Assembly (NCBI GenBank): GCA_021323655.1
Contig: JAJPKO010000065.1
Location: 1-64,000 of the forward strand
Length of the DNA stretch: 64,000 bases
Direction of reading: 5' to 3'
From: Acidobacteriaceae bacterium
Lineage (GTDB): Bacteria; Acidobacteriota; Terriglobia; Terriglobales; Acidobacteriaceae
Part shown: positions 1 to 9,233 of the stretch, piece after piece
How positions within the stretch are numbered: the first letter of the stretch is position 1
Layout of the letters: every line of letters starts with the position of its first letter
Notes under the pieces: model-generated
What the model saw: the letters and a program-made list of their open reading frames with translations, nothing else
Databases searched by the model: none
What the model was told of the DNA's origin: nothing
Translations under genes and position numbers: made by a program

Positions 1-216
1 CCGCTTTGCCTTCCTCCTCGCTTCCACTGCCGTCCAACCAACCAAAAATCACAACAGGTATCGACGGAAATCCCCAAACCTCAGTGCGTGTGAGAAATGG
101 CGGCTAGTCGGTGTGACCAGCCCCTTACTGATTCCACGGTTACAGCCCGCTGAAGATGGAAGTTCTTCATTTTGGGCAATTTCGTACCCAAAGACGAGGA
201 GCCGGGGGTGGGCCGG
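1..216. other. Left edge, no gene supported
   Basis: Short open frames cross this stretch on both strands, but none has a recognisable product or a convincing start. It lies downstream of the minus-strand hopanoid genes and may hold their terminator or the end of an unseen neighbour. Confidence 0.4.
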
Positions 217-597
217 TCACTGCGGTGTGATGATCCCCCCGACGGGAACGCGCTGAGGGAGGTCTGAAGGTGGGGCCGCGTTCTGTTCGGGAGCAGCCTT
301 GAAGCTGTTTGCGATTTTTTCTGAGAGCCGGATAGCTTCCTTGAATTTCTCAGGATTTGCGAAGCCGAGCTTTTCGGCTATCACCAACAGGACGTCCAGC
401 TCGCAAAAGAGCGCAGTCAGGTGGGCAGATTGTCGGAACTCGGCAATTCTAACGGCCAGAGCCACCACGGCTTCCCGAAGCTGCCGACCGAGGCCATCTA
501 CCTCGTTTGATGGAAAGCCTGCGGTCAATTTGTAGATGCAGAGGCAAAGCTCCAGAGCATCGTCGAACTGCTGATTCTTCTGCACCGGACGGCCCAC
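217..597 (-). CDS. Four-helix-bundle protein (23S-IVS-like family)
   Basis: A small all-helical protein of 126 residues. The pattern of an N-terminal helix, then IYKLTAGFPSNEVDGL and QLREAVVALAVRIAEF, fits the four-helix-bundle family first noted in 23S rRNA intervening sequences. The usual NIAEG is altered to RIAEF. Family members have no firm biochemical role and are often found as orphans near unrelated genes. The start is GTG at 597, with AAGGG five bases upstream, partly formed by the hpnH stop codon. It begins only 8 bp after hpnH and is probably translationally coupled to it. The proline/alanine-rich tail after residue 100 looks disordered. A role in hopanoid metabolism would be an inference from position only. 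Confidence 0.6.
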   Translation of the reverse strand: MGRPVQKNQQFDDALELCLCIYKLTAGFPSNEVDGLGRQLREAVVALAVRIAEFRQSAHLTALFCELDVLLVIAEKLGFANPEKFKEAIRLSEKIANSFKAAPEQNAAPPSDLPQRVPVGGIITPQ

Positions 598-605
598 CGA
601 AACCC

Positions 606-2132
606 TTAATCCAGCTTTTCCGGGTGGAGGCCGATGTTCTGTTCGCCCGCGGCCTTCTTTTCCCAGTACTTCCGCACCCAGGCATCAAAGCTCTTGCCGG
701 CCGCAGTGTCGCGTCCGGTAAAGGCCACCGCCGCGATCTCGGAGTAGGGGATGGTCAGTTTTCTCCGCTCGTTTGCGGGAATGATGCGCACGGCAGAGTC
801 GGCCAGGGTCTTGCCTGTCCGGCGGTCGAAAACATAGCTTTCGATCTTGCGGCCATCTTTGAGTGTGACCGTCACATCGCCGCGGTAATCGAATGCTTTC
901 TCAAAGGCCTGGCGCACGTCCTCTTCTGAAGCCAGACTCGGGGCCCAACCTTCGAGGTTCTCGCGTTCGCAACCCTCAGCGATTTCCATTTCATCCGGGT
1001 TGTGCGGCGCCGAATGGGACTCAACCACATTGACCTTTGTCTCAATCTGCACCAGAGGATTGAAGCCATGCACTGGCCGGACAGGTTCATTCAGCAGCTT
1101 TAGCGCCTCTTGGTCCTCGTATTTGTCGAAGAAGGTGGCAATGGCGGTGTCAATGAGCCCACGAAGGGAGCCGAAGGTATAGTAAACGCCAGAGGCCTCA
1201 TACCCGGAATGGACCATGCAGTTAGCGCACTTGGGGTTTCCGGACTCGGTCCCATAATTGGACCAGTCGGTGGTCTCGATCAGTTCCTGGAAGGTGTCGG
1301 CGTAACCATCCTGCAGCAGATAGCAGGGTTTTTGCCAGCCAAAAACACTATACGCAGGCATTCCCCAGGGAGTGCAGGAAAACTCTCGCCGCCCCATGAG
1401 AAATTCCATATACATAGGCGAAGCATTGAACTTCCAGGTCTTCTTGCGGTTGGAGAGGATGGAGCGGAAGAGCTGACGCGAGCGGGCGCGCCCTAGAAAG
1501 TGCTTCTGGTCCGGGGCCTTTTCATAGGTGTAACCAGGCGCGACCATCATGCCTTCCACACCAATGGCCATCATTTCGTCAAAGAAAGCCCGGACCGAGT
1601 TCGGGTCTGCGCCGTCAAAGAGCGTCGTATTAGTGGTCACGCGAAAACCCGCAGCGACCGCCGCCTTGATTCCTTCCAGGGCGGCATCGTATCCTCCTTC
1701 ACGGCAGACAGAAAAGTCATGATGGTCGCGCTGACCGTCCACGTGGACCGAAAAAGACAGGTATTTGCTCGGCTTAAAAAGATGAAGTTTTTCTTTTAGA
1801 AGCAGCGCGTTCGTACACAGATAAACGTACTTTTTGCGCGCGACAAGTCCTTCGACAATCTTGTCGATTTCCGGGTGCAGAAGGGGTTCTCCGCCGGGAA
1901 TGGAAACCATCGGCGTGCCAGACTCTTCCACTGCGCGGAAGCATTCCTCGGGCGTGAGCTGCTGCTTGAGAATGTGGGCAGGATACTGGATTTTGCCACA
2001 CCCGGCGCATGCGAGGTTGCAGCGGAAAAGCGGTTCCAGCATCGTCACGAGCGGAAAGCGCTTGCGCCCCTTCAACTTTTGCCTGAGGACGTAGCTTGCT
2101 ACCGTCCATGCCTGGGAAATGGGTACAGCCAT
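606..2132 (-). CDS. hpnH: Radical SAM adenosyl-hopene-type synthase HpnH with C-terminal extension
   Basis: HpnH adds the 5'-deoxyadenosyl group of SAM to the diploptene side chain, the first step towards extended C35 hopanoids. The radical SAM cluster motif CX3CX2C is at C38, C42 and C45, followed by the PGGEP motif near residue 80. A second Cys pair, C302/C305 (CANC), lies in the HpnH tail. The start is supported by a GGGAGGAAC ribosome-binding site directly upstream of ATG 2132. At 508 residues it is over 100 longer than typical HpnH (about 330-390, from memory). Residues about 400-508 form an extra, separate-looking domain rich in charged residues, ending in an AAGKSFDAWVRKYWEKK-type helix. 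It follows shc by 74 bp and probably shares its transcript. Confidence 0.93.
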   Translation of the reverse strand: MAVPISQAWTVASYVLRQKLKGRKRFPLVTMLEPLFRCNLACAGCGKIQYPAHILKQQLTPEECFRAVEESGTPMVSIPGGEPLLHPEIDKIVEGLVARKKYVYLCTNALLLKEKLHLFKPSKYLSFSVHVDGQRDHHDFSVCREGGYDAALEGIKAAVAAGFRVTTNTTLFDGADPNSVRAFFDEMMAIGVEGMMVAPGYTYEKAPDQKHFLGRARSRQLFRSILSNRKKTWKFNASPMYMEFLMGRREFSCTPWGMPAYSVFGWQKPCYLLQDGYADTFQELIETTDWSNYGTESGNPKCANCMVHSGYEASGVYYTFGSLRGLIDTAIATFFDKYEDQEALKLLNEPVRPVHGFNPLVQIETKVNVVESHSAPHNPDEMEIAEGCERENLEGWAPSLASEEDVRQAFEKAFDYRGDVTVTLKDGRKIESYVFDRRTGKTLADSAVRIIPANERRKLTIPYSEIAAVAFTGRDTAAGKSFDAWVRKYWEKKAAGEQNIGLHPEKLD

Positions 2133-2206
2133 GTTCCTCCCTTGATCACTTCCGTATCGTCCAGTGCTTCCTTCCGGATAAGAAGCCCATTGAGGACTTC
2201 TGCCAG

Positions 2207-4240
2207 CTACTCGCCACGCTCCATGGCGCGTTTATAGGTCGTCAGGGCGAGCAGAGGGAAATAGTTCCGGTATTCGTGGTAGGCGAGATAAAACACACGC
2301 GGAAAGCCTGTTCCGGTGTAAATCGCCTGACGCTGCCGGCCCGCTCCCATGCTTTCGTCCCAGCTTCCGTCTCGTTGCTGGTGGTCGAGGAGCCAGCGAA
2401 TCCCTTTTGCGACACTGTCACTGCGGTTGTCACCTGCGGCGAGCAGCCCGAGAATGGCCCATGCTGTCTGCGAGGGCGTGCTGATACCCACTCCGCGCGT
2501 GGCTGGATCGTCGTAGCTTCCGCAGCTTTCACCCCAACCGCCATCGGCGTTCTGCACGGAGCGGACCCATTCTGCCGCCTGCTGAATCTGCGGCTCATGG
2601 TTCCAGACGCCAATCGCTTCAAGGCCGCGCAAAACCAGGAATGTGCCGTACAGGTAGTTGACACCCCAGCGCCCAAACCAGCTTCCGTCCGGCTCCTGCT
2701 CGCTGTAAATAAATTTGATGGCCTTCTCGATGCGCTTGTCCTTACGCGTATATCCGTAGGTGGCGAGCATTTCCAAAATGCGGCCGGTAATGTCTACCGT
2801 TGGCGGATCGAGCATCGCGTTATGGTCGGCAAAGGGCACATACTGGAAGATCATCTTCGTATTGTCTTTGTCGAAGCTGGCCCAGCCGCCGTTACGGCAC
2901 TGCATGGCGAAGATCCAGTCAATGGCCCGTTTGCAGACATCGTACTGATAACGCTCGCGTGGATTGTCTACCTTATTCAACGCAAGAAGGACCTGGGCGG
3001 TATCATCAACGTCCGGGTAAAACTCGTTGTTGAACTCGAAATACCATCCGCCAGGCTCGGCATTCCGGACCTTCATGGCCCAGTCACCTTTATGGCGGAC
3101 TTCCTTGGAAAGCAACCAGTCGGCGGCCTTGAGCATATGCGGGTCGGTGCGAGGCACGCCCGCTTCTCCCAGGGCGAAAACAGCCTGGGCGGTGTCCCAA
3201 ACCGGAGACATGCAGGGCTGCATCCGGAATGTCGGCTCAGGATAGTCTGGTGTGCCCTCGGGCGCATCAATACCGAGCTTTTCAAACTCATCCATCGCGC
3301 GGATGACCTGTGGATCATCGAGCGAATAGCCAAGGCAGCGTAGGGCAATGATGGCGTTCAGCATGGCCGGATAGATGGCGCCGAGGCCGTCGGACATCTC
3401 CAGGCGCTCGAGCATCCACTTCTCTGCTTTTTTTAACGCAATCTTGCGCAGAGGACGGATGTGGACCCTTTCGGCCCAATGCATCATCCTGTCCAGAAGC
3501 AAGAAGAAATTTCGCCAGCTTACGCGGTTCTCGCGGTCCCACTGAAGGCGCAGGTCGGCATTTTCTCTGCCGCCGACAAAAAGCTCATCAATTCCCTGCT
3601 CGGGCGGAATCTTTCTGAAGGGCTTTTTGGCATAGGCGATGGACAGAGGGACGAGAATTGCGCGCGACCACGAGGAAATCTCGTAGATATTGAAGTAGAA
3701 CCAGCGCGGAAAGAGGACAATCTCCGGAGGAACAGCGGGAACAGCATCGTAATCATACTGCCCGAGGGCGCAGAGATAAATTTTGGTGAAGGTATTGCAC
3801 TGCACTACGCCGCCATGGGCCAGGATCCATTCGCGCGCTTTGGCCAGAATCGGCTCATTGGGGGTCATGCCCATGAGCTTGCAAGCGAAGTAGCACTTTA
3901 CGGTAAGGCTGATATTTCCAGGGCCGCCTGGATAGATGCTCCAGCTTCCATCATCATTCTGAAAACGCAACATCTCAGTAAGCGCGCGTTTGAGGCGCGC
4001 CTCGTCGCCCGTACCCAGAAACCGATGCACGAAGATGTAGTCGGCCTCGAGCATCGAATCGGCTTCCAGTTCGCCGCACCAGAAGCCATCGTGATGCTGA
4101 ATGGAAAAGATGTAGTCGCGGGAGCGTGTGATTGCGGCCTGGACGGCTTCCATGGCAGCATCAATTCTGCCGAACCTTGGTGTGCCGTGTTGTGCCGATC
4201 CGGTGACTGTACTCATGCTGTCGCTAAAAACTTGCCTCAT
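2207..4240 (-). CDS. shc: Squalene-hopene cyclase
   Basis: Cyclises squalene to hopene and hopanol at the inner membrane. The catalytic DXDD acid motif is at residues 410-413 (DVDD), within YPDVDDTAQ. Several QW-type repeats are visible, for example the NDDGSW, NGGWASF, EPDGSWFG and NADGGWGES segments. From the ATG at 4240 it has 677 residues, a normal family length. The open frame runs up to 4504, but that part overlaps ispH and is not SHC-like, so it is excluded. An ATG at 4216 is an alternative start. It sits between ispH and hpnH, so precursor supply, cyclisation and side-chain extension lie in one block. Confidence 0.95.
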   Translation of the reverse strand: MRQVFSDSMSTVTGSAQHGTPRFGRIDAAMEAVQAAITRSRDYIFSIQHHDGFWCGELEADSMLEADYIFVHRFLGTGDEARLKRALTEMLRFQNDDGSWSIYPGGPGNISLTVKCYFACKLMGMTPNEPILAKAREWILAHGGVVQCNTFTKIYLCALGQYDYDAVPAVPPEIVLFPRWFYFNIYEISSWSRAILVPLSIAYAKKPFRKIPPEQGIDELFVGGRENADLRLQWDRENRVSWRNFFLLLDRMMHWAERVHIRPLRKIALKKAEKWMLERLEMSDGLGAIYPAMLNAIIALRCLGYSLDDPQVIRAMDEFEKLGIDAPEGTPDYPEPTFRMQPCMSPVWDTAQAVFALGEAGVPRTDPHMLKAADWLLSKEVRHKGDWAMKVRNAEPGGWYFEFNNEFYPDVDDTAQVLLALNKVDNPRERYQYDVCKRAIDWIFAMQCRNGGWASFDKDNTKMIFQYVPFADHNAMLDPPTVDITGRILEMLATYGYTRKDKRIEKAIKFIYSEQEPDGSWFGRWGVNYLYGTFLVLRGLEAIGVWNHEPQIQQAAEWVRSVQNADGGWGESCGSYDDPATRGVGISTPSQTAWAILGLLAAGDNRSDSVAKGIRWLLDHQQRDGSWDESMGAGRQRQAIYTGTGFPRVFYLAYHEYRNYFPLLALTTYKRAMERGE

Positions 4241-4293
4241 CGAGATACATGTTTCCGGAGTGTGCCGGAACGCATGAATTTCTTGCTTCTTCT

Positions 4294-5331
4294 CTATACA
4301 GATGCCTGAGCAGGCGCGGGAGCCGTAGCAATTGCCTGCACGATCTCTGGCGGAAGGCCAAAGCGTACATTTTCCGGCATCACTTCCACTTCTTCGACGC
4401 TGTTGAATCCCTTTTGGCGCAAATAATTTACGACATCTTCCACCAGAACCTCTGGGGCTGAAGCGCCGGCGGTAATGGCGACGGTGGAAACCGACTCCAG
4501 CCATTCCGGGTGAATCGCGGCGGAATTGTCTATGAGATAGCCCTTGGTGCCGAGATTGCGGGAAACTTCCACCAGACGGTTTGAGTTGGAGCTATTGTTG
4601 GAACCTACGACCAGGACCAGGTCCGCATTGTGGGCCACGTTCTTGACCGCGGTCTGACGGTTTTCAGTGGCATAGCAGATGTCCTGCGAATGCGGGCCAA
4701 CAATGTTCGGGAACTTCGTCTTGAGCGCGTGAATGATGTCCCGCGCCTCATCGAGAGAGAGGGTCGTCTGCGTCAGATATGCAATACGGTTTGGATCAGG
4801 AACCTGGAGGGCATCTACTTCCTCTACGCTGGAAACGATCTGCGTAACATCGGGCGCTTCGCCAAAGGTGCCTTCAATTTCATCGTGATCGCGATGACCC
4901 ACCAGAATGAGCGAATAGCCCTGCCTGGCGAACTTTACAGCTTCCACATGGACCTTGGTCACCAGCGGGCAGGTTGCGTCAATCACCTTCAGCCTGCGCT
5001 GCTTGCTCTGCTCGCGGACAGCCGGGGAGACACCGTGGGCGCTATAGATTACGCGCATTCCCTCGGGCACCTGGTCAATCTCGTCCACAAAGATGGCGCC
5101 TTTCTCGGCCAGATCATTCACAACAAAGCGGTTATGAACAATTTCTCTGCGGACATAGATGGGCGCGCCGAAGGTCTCGAGCGCGATCTTCACGATATCA
5201 ATCGCGCGTACCACGCCCGCGCAGAAGCCGCGGGGCTTGAGTAATAAAACGCGCTTCTCAGCGGTAGGAAGAGTGTCTATGGTGGTCGCTGTCACGTCTA
5301 CCAGTATACCCGTGCCTGACACCACTGGCAT
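4294..5331 (-). CDS. ispH: 4-hydroxy-3-methylbut-2-enyl diphosphate reductase IspH
   Basis: Last enzyme of the MEP pathway, reducing HMBPP to IPP and DMAPP with a [4Fe-4S] cluster. The three cluster cysteines are visible at C37 (PRGFCAGV), C121 (ATCPLV) and C219 (DICYATENRQ). The substrate-binding HRDHDEIEGTFGE region follows near residue 146. Length (345 residues) is normal for the family with a short N-terminal leader. The start at ATG 5331 is taken as the longest consistent one; a start a few codons later is possible. The gene ends 53 bp before shc, consistent with isoprenoid supply for hopanoids. Confidence 0.95.
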   Translation of the reverse strand: MPVVSGTGILVDVTATTIDTLPTAEKRVLLLKPRGFCAGVVRAIDIVKIALETFGAPIYVRREIVHNRFVVNDLAEKGAIFVDEIDQVPEGMRVIYSAHGVSPAVREQSKQRRLKVIDATCPLVTKVHVEAVKFARQGYSLILVGHRDHDEIEGTFGEAPDVTQIVSSVEEVDALQVPDPNRIAYLTQTTLSLDEARDIIHALKTKFPNIVGPHSQDICYATENRQTAVKNVAHNADLVLVVGSNNSSNSNRLVEVSRNLGTKGYLIDNSAAIHPEWLESVSTVAITAGASAPEVLVEDVVNYLRQKGFNSVEEVEVMPENVRFGLPPEIVQAIATAPAPAQASV

Positions 5332-5378
5332 AGGACAAAGCGACCCTTACGGGCTACGGGCGAGGTTCCTTGAAAGGA

Positions 5379-6218
5379 TCAGAATTTCTGCCCGTTTCGC
5401 AGGGTTGCATGGTTTTCCAGGGCTGCCTGATCGAGCAAGTGCCTGGCTTCTGTCAGGCTGATGGTTGTCTCTACGGGCTGAAACTGCGACCTTGTCTCAT
5501 AGTGGTCTTTGCTCACGCTCTTGAACAGAACGACGCGCCCGGAAACGTGCACGTCTACCAGGTCTGTTTTCCAGTGCGTCGGGCCAACCTGTTCGCGGTG
5601 AATCTCGAAGTGTCCACCTTTGTCCACATGGCCCAGAAGCCCATAGCCGAAATCAATTTGTTCAATCACTTTGCCATGCATGGCCACAAATCGCTTGAGG
5701 CGCTGATTGACGACGATGGTTCCTGCCATTCCGTGGAAGACACGGGCCTCGTAGGTCGGCGGCTTAAAGGCAGGATTCGGGCGGAACCTGAGGGTGAGCA
5801 GATCGCTGGAGGAGGGCCCATCGGACTCATAGAGGAAGGCTTCCGGCATTAATTTCGTAAGCCGCTCCAGGCGCTGTTCATCCTGCGCGTGATCTTCACG
5901 GTTCTTTTCAAGCGCGCCGGGGCTGTTCAGCAAATGATTCAGCCGCTCGTCTTCTCCCTGCTGCTGTTTGGCGTCGAGACGCTGGCCATTTTCTTCGAGG
6001 ATGCGATAAATCGGACCGTGCTCGGTCTCCACCTGGTATTTCACAAATGTCTGCTGGCCGATTTTCTGCTGGACACGATATTGCCAGAAGCTGTCCCGCT
6101 CGCGGTCCTGCACCTCATTCCAGGCCATGTCTTTCACCAGCTGCTCGAGCGGCGGAGGTGTCTGTGCCAGAGAGAGGCTGCTTATTGCCAGAAGCGCCAG
6201 CGCGACAAAAAACTTCAT
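5379..6218 (-). CDS. Secreted protein of unknown function
   Basis: I do not recognise the family. A 279-residue protein with a clean signal peptide (MKFFVALALLAISSLSLAQ, cleavage near residue 19), so it is probably periplasmic or exported. The mature part is charged and helical at first (many Q, E and R residues), then beta-rich, with a VFHGMAGTIVVNQRLKRFVAMHG segment. The frame is open up to 6452, but the upstream part collides with cyaY on the other strand and lacks coding character. The ATG at 6218, directly before the signal peptide, is therefore chosen. It lies 47 bp upstream of ispH on the same strand. Confidence 0.75.
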   Translation of the reverse strand: MKFFVALALLAISSLSLAQTPPPLEQLVKDMAWNEVQDRERDSFWQYRVQQKIGQQTFVKYQVETEHGPIYRILEENGQRLDAKQQQGEDERLNHLLNSPGALEKNREDHAQDEQRLERLTKLMPEAFLYESDGPSSSDLLTLRFRPNPAFKPPTYEARVFHGMAGTIVVNQRLKRFVAMHGKVIEQIDFGYGLLGHVDKGGHFEIHREQVGPTHWKTDLVDVHVSGRVVLFKSVSKDHYETRSQFQPVETTISLTEARHLLDQAALENHATLRNGQKF

Positions 6219-6329
6219 TGTATGTGAGACCCTCTGCCCTGATTTTGCCTTTTTCGACCTGAATTTGAGATGAAAATTCTGTGATGAGTTGATGGCTGGC
6301 AGAGATGCTCTACTTGCTACACTAATGCC

Positions 6330-6662
6330 ATGTTGGATGAAGCAACCTTTCGCCGCCACGCCGATGCGGCCATTGAAGGATTGAAGAAGGGCCTGATTGC
6401 AGTCGAGGAAGAGGGCGGTTTTGAGGCCGAAGAGCAGGCGGGCGTGCTCCACATTATTTTTGATGAACCGACAGGAAAGTTTGTCATCACACCCAATACT
6501 CCCGTGCGCCAGATATGGATTTCAGCGCTTTCCACCAGCTTCAAACTGGACTGGTCAGAGGAAGCGAATGACTTTGTACTACCGAAAGACGGCACAAAGC
6601 TGAAACCGCTCGTCGCGCACCTCATTAATCAGCATCTCGGAACAGACGCGGTTACTCTCTGA
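6330..6662 (+). CDS. cyaY: Iron donor protein CyaY (frataxin family)
   Basis: Bacterial frataxin, an iron-binding modulator of Fe-S cluster assembly. The 110-residue length matches the family. The N-terminal helix carries acidic residues (VEEEGGFEAEE), and the central strand region FVITPNTPVRQIWISA matches the conserved frataxin core (N-x-Q-T-P-x-R-Q-I-W type). The stop codon overlaps the ATG of the next gene (TGATG), implying translational coupling with the glycosyltransferase. No Fe-S assembly genes are adjacent. No strong ribosome-binding site is visible before the start. Confidence 0.88.
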   Translation: MLDEATFRRHADAAIEGLKKGLIAVEEEGGFEAEEQAGVLHIIFDEPTGKFVITPNTPVRQIWISALSTSFKLDWSEEANDFVLPKDGTKLKPLVAHLINQHLGTDAVTL

Positions 6663-7426
6663 TGGGAAAGAGCACCCTGTCGGTCGCAATCATTACAAGA
6701 AATGAAGAAGCCAATTTGCTCCGAACGCTGGAGAGTGTTCGCTGGGCAGATGAAGTGGTTGTGGTGGATTGCGGATCAACCGACAGGACAGTGGAAACTG
6801 CACAGAATTTTGGGGCAAAGGTCCTCCATGAGCCCTGGCGGGGGTTTGGCAGGCAGAAAAATTTTGCCATCGAACAATGCTCTTCTGAGTGGGTGCTTTC
6901 TCTTGACGCGGATGAGGAAGTCAGCGCCGAACTTGCTGGAGAAATTCAGCGGTTGCTGGCGGAGGCTCCAGACGCAGAGGCATACTTTCTTCCACGACGG
7001 AATTTATTTCTTGGCCGCTGGATGAAGCGGGGAGGTTACTGGCCCGACCCGAAGCTGCGCCTCTTCCGCAAGAGCGTAGCCTGGTTTGAGGAGCGCTCCG
7101 TGCATGAAACTGTGCGGTATTCGAGCGCAACCCGGACGTTGAAAGGCAGCCTGATTCATCACGCATACCCCTCGCTGGAAAGCTACCTTGATCATATGAA
7201 CCGCTACAGCTCTCTGGGAGCAGAACAGGCCGTGGCAAATGGCAAGACGAGCAAAAGCCTGCCCGCATTTTTATGGAATGTGGTGCTGAATCCCGCTGCC
7301 ACTTTTCTTTATAACTACGTCTTTCGCTTTGGATTTCTCGATGGCCGCGAAGGGCTGCTGCTGCATCTTTACCACTCTGCGTACGTGAGCTGGAAATATG
7401 CCAAGGCATGGCAGGCTTGCCGGTAA
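6662..7426 (+). CDS. Family 2 glycosyltransferase, WaaE/KdtX-like
   Basis: A GT-A fold sugar transferase of 254 residues. The start is typical ([21 protein letters not shown]), followed by the nucleotide-sugar binding [11 protein letters not shown] and the metal-binding DXD-type motif at D82-A-D84. This arrangement, with WRGFGRQKN and the later DPKLRLFRK segment, resembles LPS core WaaE-like transferases. There is no signal peptide or clear membrane helix. Its ATG overlaps the cyaY stop. Likely role: attaching a sugar to the LPS core or another surface glycan; the donor and acceptor cannot be told from the sequence. Confidence 0.85.
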   Translation: MGKSTLSVAIITRNEEANLLRTLESVRWADEVVVVDCGSTDRTVETAQNFGAKVLHEPWRGFGRQKNFAIEQCSSEWVLSLDADEEVSAELAGEIQRLLAEAPDAEAYFLPRRNLFLGRWMKRGGYWPDPKLRLFRKSVAWFEERSVHETVRYSSATRTLKGSLIHHAYPSLESYLDHMNRYSSLGAEQAVANGKTSKSLPAFLWNVVLNPAATFLYNYVFRFGFLDGREGLLLHLYHSAYVSWKYAKAWQACR

Positions 7427-7460
7427 TACTGTGGTAAGCATAGGCTATGAAGTTTTGCGA

Positions 7461-9182
7461 ATGGGCGATTCCAGGAAGATTTCGGAAGCACGACAGCGCT
7501 GGGAAGAACAGACGCTCCAGCCTGCTTTGAACAAGGCGCCGGAACGGCCCATCGGCGCGGTCTCTGGCGTCAATCTGGATGAGAACGGTCGGGCGCGATT
7601 CACCACCATCTCCGGAGTGCAGGTCGAGCGGCTCTATACCGAAGATGACCTACCCGAGGACTGGGCATCCGAGCAGGAAAAATATCTGGGACAGCCTGGC
7701 CAGCCGCCTTATACGCGCGGCATCCACGAAGCTGGCTACCGGGGCAAGCTGTGGACCATGCGCCAGTTCTCGGGCTTCGCTTCTCCGGAAGAAACAAACG
7801 AGCGTTATAAATATCTGCTGGCGCAGGGAGGAAGCGGACTGTCGGTCGCATTCGATCTTCCAACATTGATGGGACGCGACTCCGATGATGCTGAAAGTGA
7901 AGGCGAGGTGGGCAAATGCGGCGTAGCGATTGATTCGCTGGATGACATGGAGACGCTTTTCCAGGGAATCAACCTGGAACAAACCACCGTCTCGATGACC
8001 ATCAACTCGCCCGCAAATGTCATTTGGGCCATGTATCTCGCGGTGGCGGAAAAGCAGGGCGCCGACTGGAGGAAGATTTCCGGGACCCTGCAGAATGACA
8101 TTCTGAAGGAATACATTGCGCAGAAGGAGTACATCTATCCACCTGCTCCTTCGATGCGGCTGGTTGTAGACACCTTCGAGTTTGGCGCGCGCCACGTGCC
8201 GCGTTTTAACCCGATTTCCATCTCCGGCTATCACATTCGAGAAGCGGGCTCGACCGCACAGCAGGAGCTTGCCTTCACGCTTTATGACGGAATCGAGTAT
8301 GTGGAATGGGCGCTGCGCCGTGGACTTGCCGTTGACGACTTTGCTCCACGTCTGAGCTTCTTCTTCAATTCACACAACGATTTCTTTGAGGAGATTTCCA
8401 AGTTCCGTGCAGGGCGGAAGGTATGGTACCGGGTGATGACGGAGCGCTTTGGCGCGAAAAATCCGCGCTCCACATGGATGCGGTTTCACACACAGACGGC
8501 AGGTGTTTCACTAACGGCACAACAACCGAAGAATAACATTGCGCGTGTGGCCATCCAGGCGCTGGCAGCCGTGCTCGGAGGCACGCAGTCTCTGCACACG
8601 GACGCTTACGATGAAGCACTCGCCCTCCCAACGGAAGATGCGGCGCGCATTGCTTTGCGCACGCAGCAGATCCTGGCATATGAATCCGGCGTGGCCGATG
8701 TGGTGGACCCGCTGGGCGGCTCGTATTTTGTTGAACGGCTCACGCTGGACATGGAAAAGGCGGCCTTCACCTATTTTGAAAAACTCGACAGCATGGGTGG
8801 AATGGTGCGCGCAATTGAACAGGGCTTTCCGCAAAGGGAGATTGCTGAAGCCAGTTACACATATCAGCGCGCAGTGGAAGCCAGAGAGAAGATCATTGTC
8901 GGCGTGAATGAATATGCGATGGAAGAGCCCCAGCCGCCGATTTTGTATATAGATGAATCGGTGCGCGACTCACAGATTGCAAAGCTGAAAAACCTTCGCA
9001 GAGAACGCTCTAACGAGAGCGTGGCCCGAGCGCTGTTGGCATTAGGCCGGGCGGCGGAAAAGGAAAGCGAGAATACCATGCCTTACCTGCTGGAGTGCGT
9101 GAAAGCATATGCCACGGTGGGAGAAATCTGCAATGCACTGAGAAAAGTCTATGGCACCTATGAAGAAGGGAGCGTGGCCTGA
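7461..9182 (+). CDS. B12-dependent acyl-CoA mutase large subunit, isobutyryl-CoA-mutase-like
   Basis: Catalytic TIM-barrel subunit of an adenosylcobalamin-dependent acyl-CoA mutase, 573 residues. It lacks the C-terminal B12-binding domain, so it must pair with a separate small subunit that is not in this window. Two substrate-selecting positions separate methylmalonyl-CoA mutase (Tyr, Arg) from isobutyryl-CoA mutase (Phe, Gln). Here they read F103 (in TMRQFSGF, codon at 7767) and Q221 (in YIAQKEYIY, codon at 8121), 118 residues apart as in both enzymes. This favours isobutyryl/n-butyryl-CoA as substrate. The ATG at 7461 is chosen over an upstream GUG/AUG region that overlaps the glycosyltransferase. 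Genome annotation would probably call it methylmalonyl-CoA mutase. Confidence 0.9.
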   Translation: MGDSRKISEARQRWEEQTLQPALNKAPERPIGAVSGVNLDENGRARFTTISGVQVERLYTEDDLPEDWASEQEKYLGQPGQPPYTRGIHEAGYRGKLWTMRQFSGFASPEETNERYKYLLAQGGSGLSVAFDLPTLMGRDSDDAESEGEVGKCGVAIDSLDDMETLFQGINLEQTTVSMTINSPANVIWAMYLAVAEKQGADWRKISGTLQNDILKEYIAQKEYIYPPAPSMRLVVDTFEFGARHVPRFNPISISGYHIREAGSTAQQELAFTLYDGIEYVEWALRRGLAVDDFAPRLSFFFNSHNDFFEEISKFRAGRKVWYRVMTERFGAKNPRSTWMRFHTQTAGVSLTAQQPKNNIARVAIQALAAVLGGTQSLHTDAYDEALALPTEDAARIALRTQQILAYESGVADVVDPLGGSYFVERLTLDMEKAAFTYFEKLDSMGGMVRAIEQGFPQREIAEASYTYQRAVEAREKIIVGVNEYAMEEPQPPILYIDESVRDSQIAKLKNLRRERSNESVARALLALGRAAEKESENTMPYLLECVKAYATVGEICNALRKVYGTYEEGSVA

Positions 9183-9219
9183 TTGCAAACATATTGGTAG
9201 TGTTCCCAATTACAAACAT
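9182..9219. promoter_or_regulatory. Direct repeats upstream of the LacI-type gene
   Basis: ATTGCAAACAT at 9182-9192 is repeated as ATTACAAACAT at 9209-9219, 10 of 11 bases alike and 27 bp apart. An ATTGG/CCAAT inverted pair lies between them. This is the only spacer before the regulator and could hold its own operator; the function is inferred. Confidence 0.35.
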
Positions 9220-9233
9220 GCTACAAATCGCCT

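Noticed and set aside
2096-3343. A 415-codon open frame opposite shc
   Set aside because: It overlaps the conserved SHC core on the other strand and reads as antisense.
4241-4504. N-terminal extension of the shc frame
   Set aside because: It lies inside ispH and is Arg-rich out-of-frame sequence; SHC homology starts after 4240.
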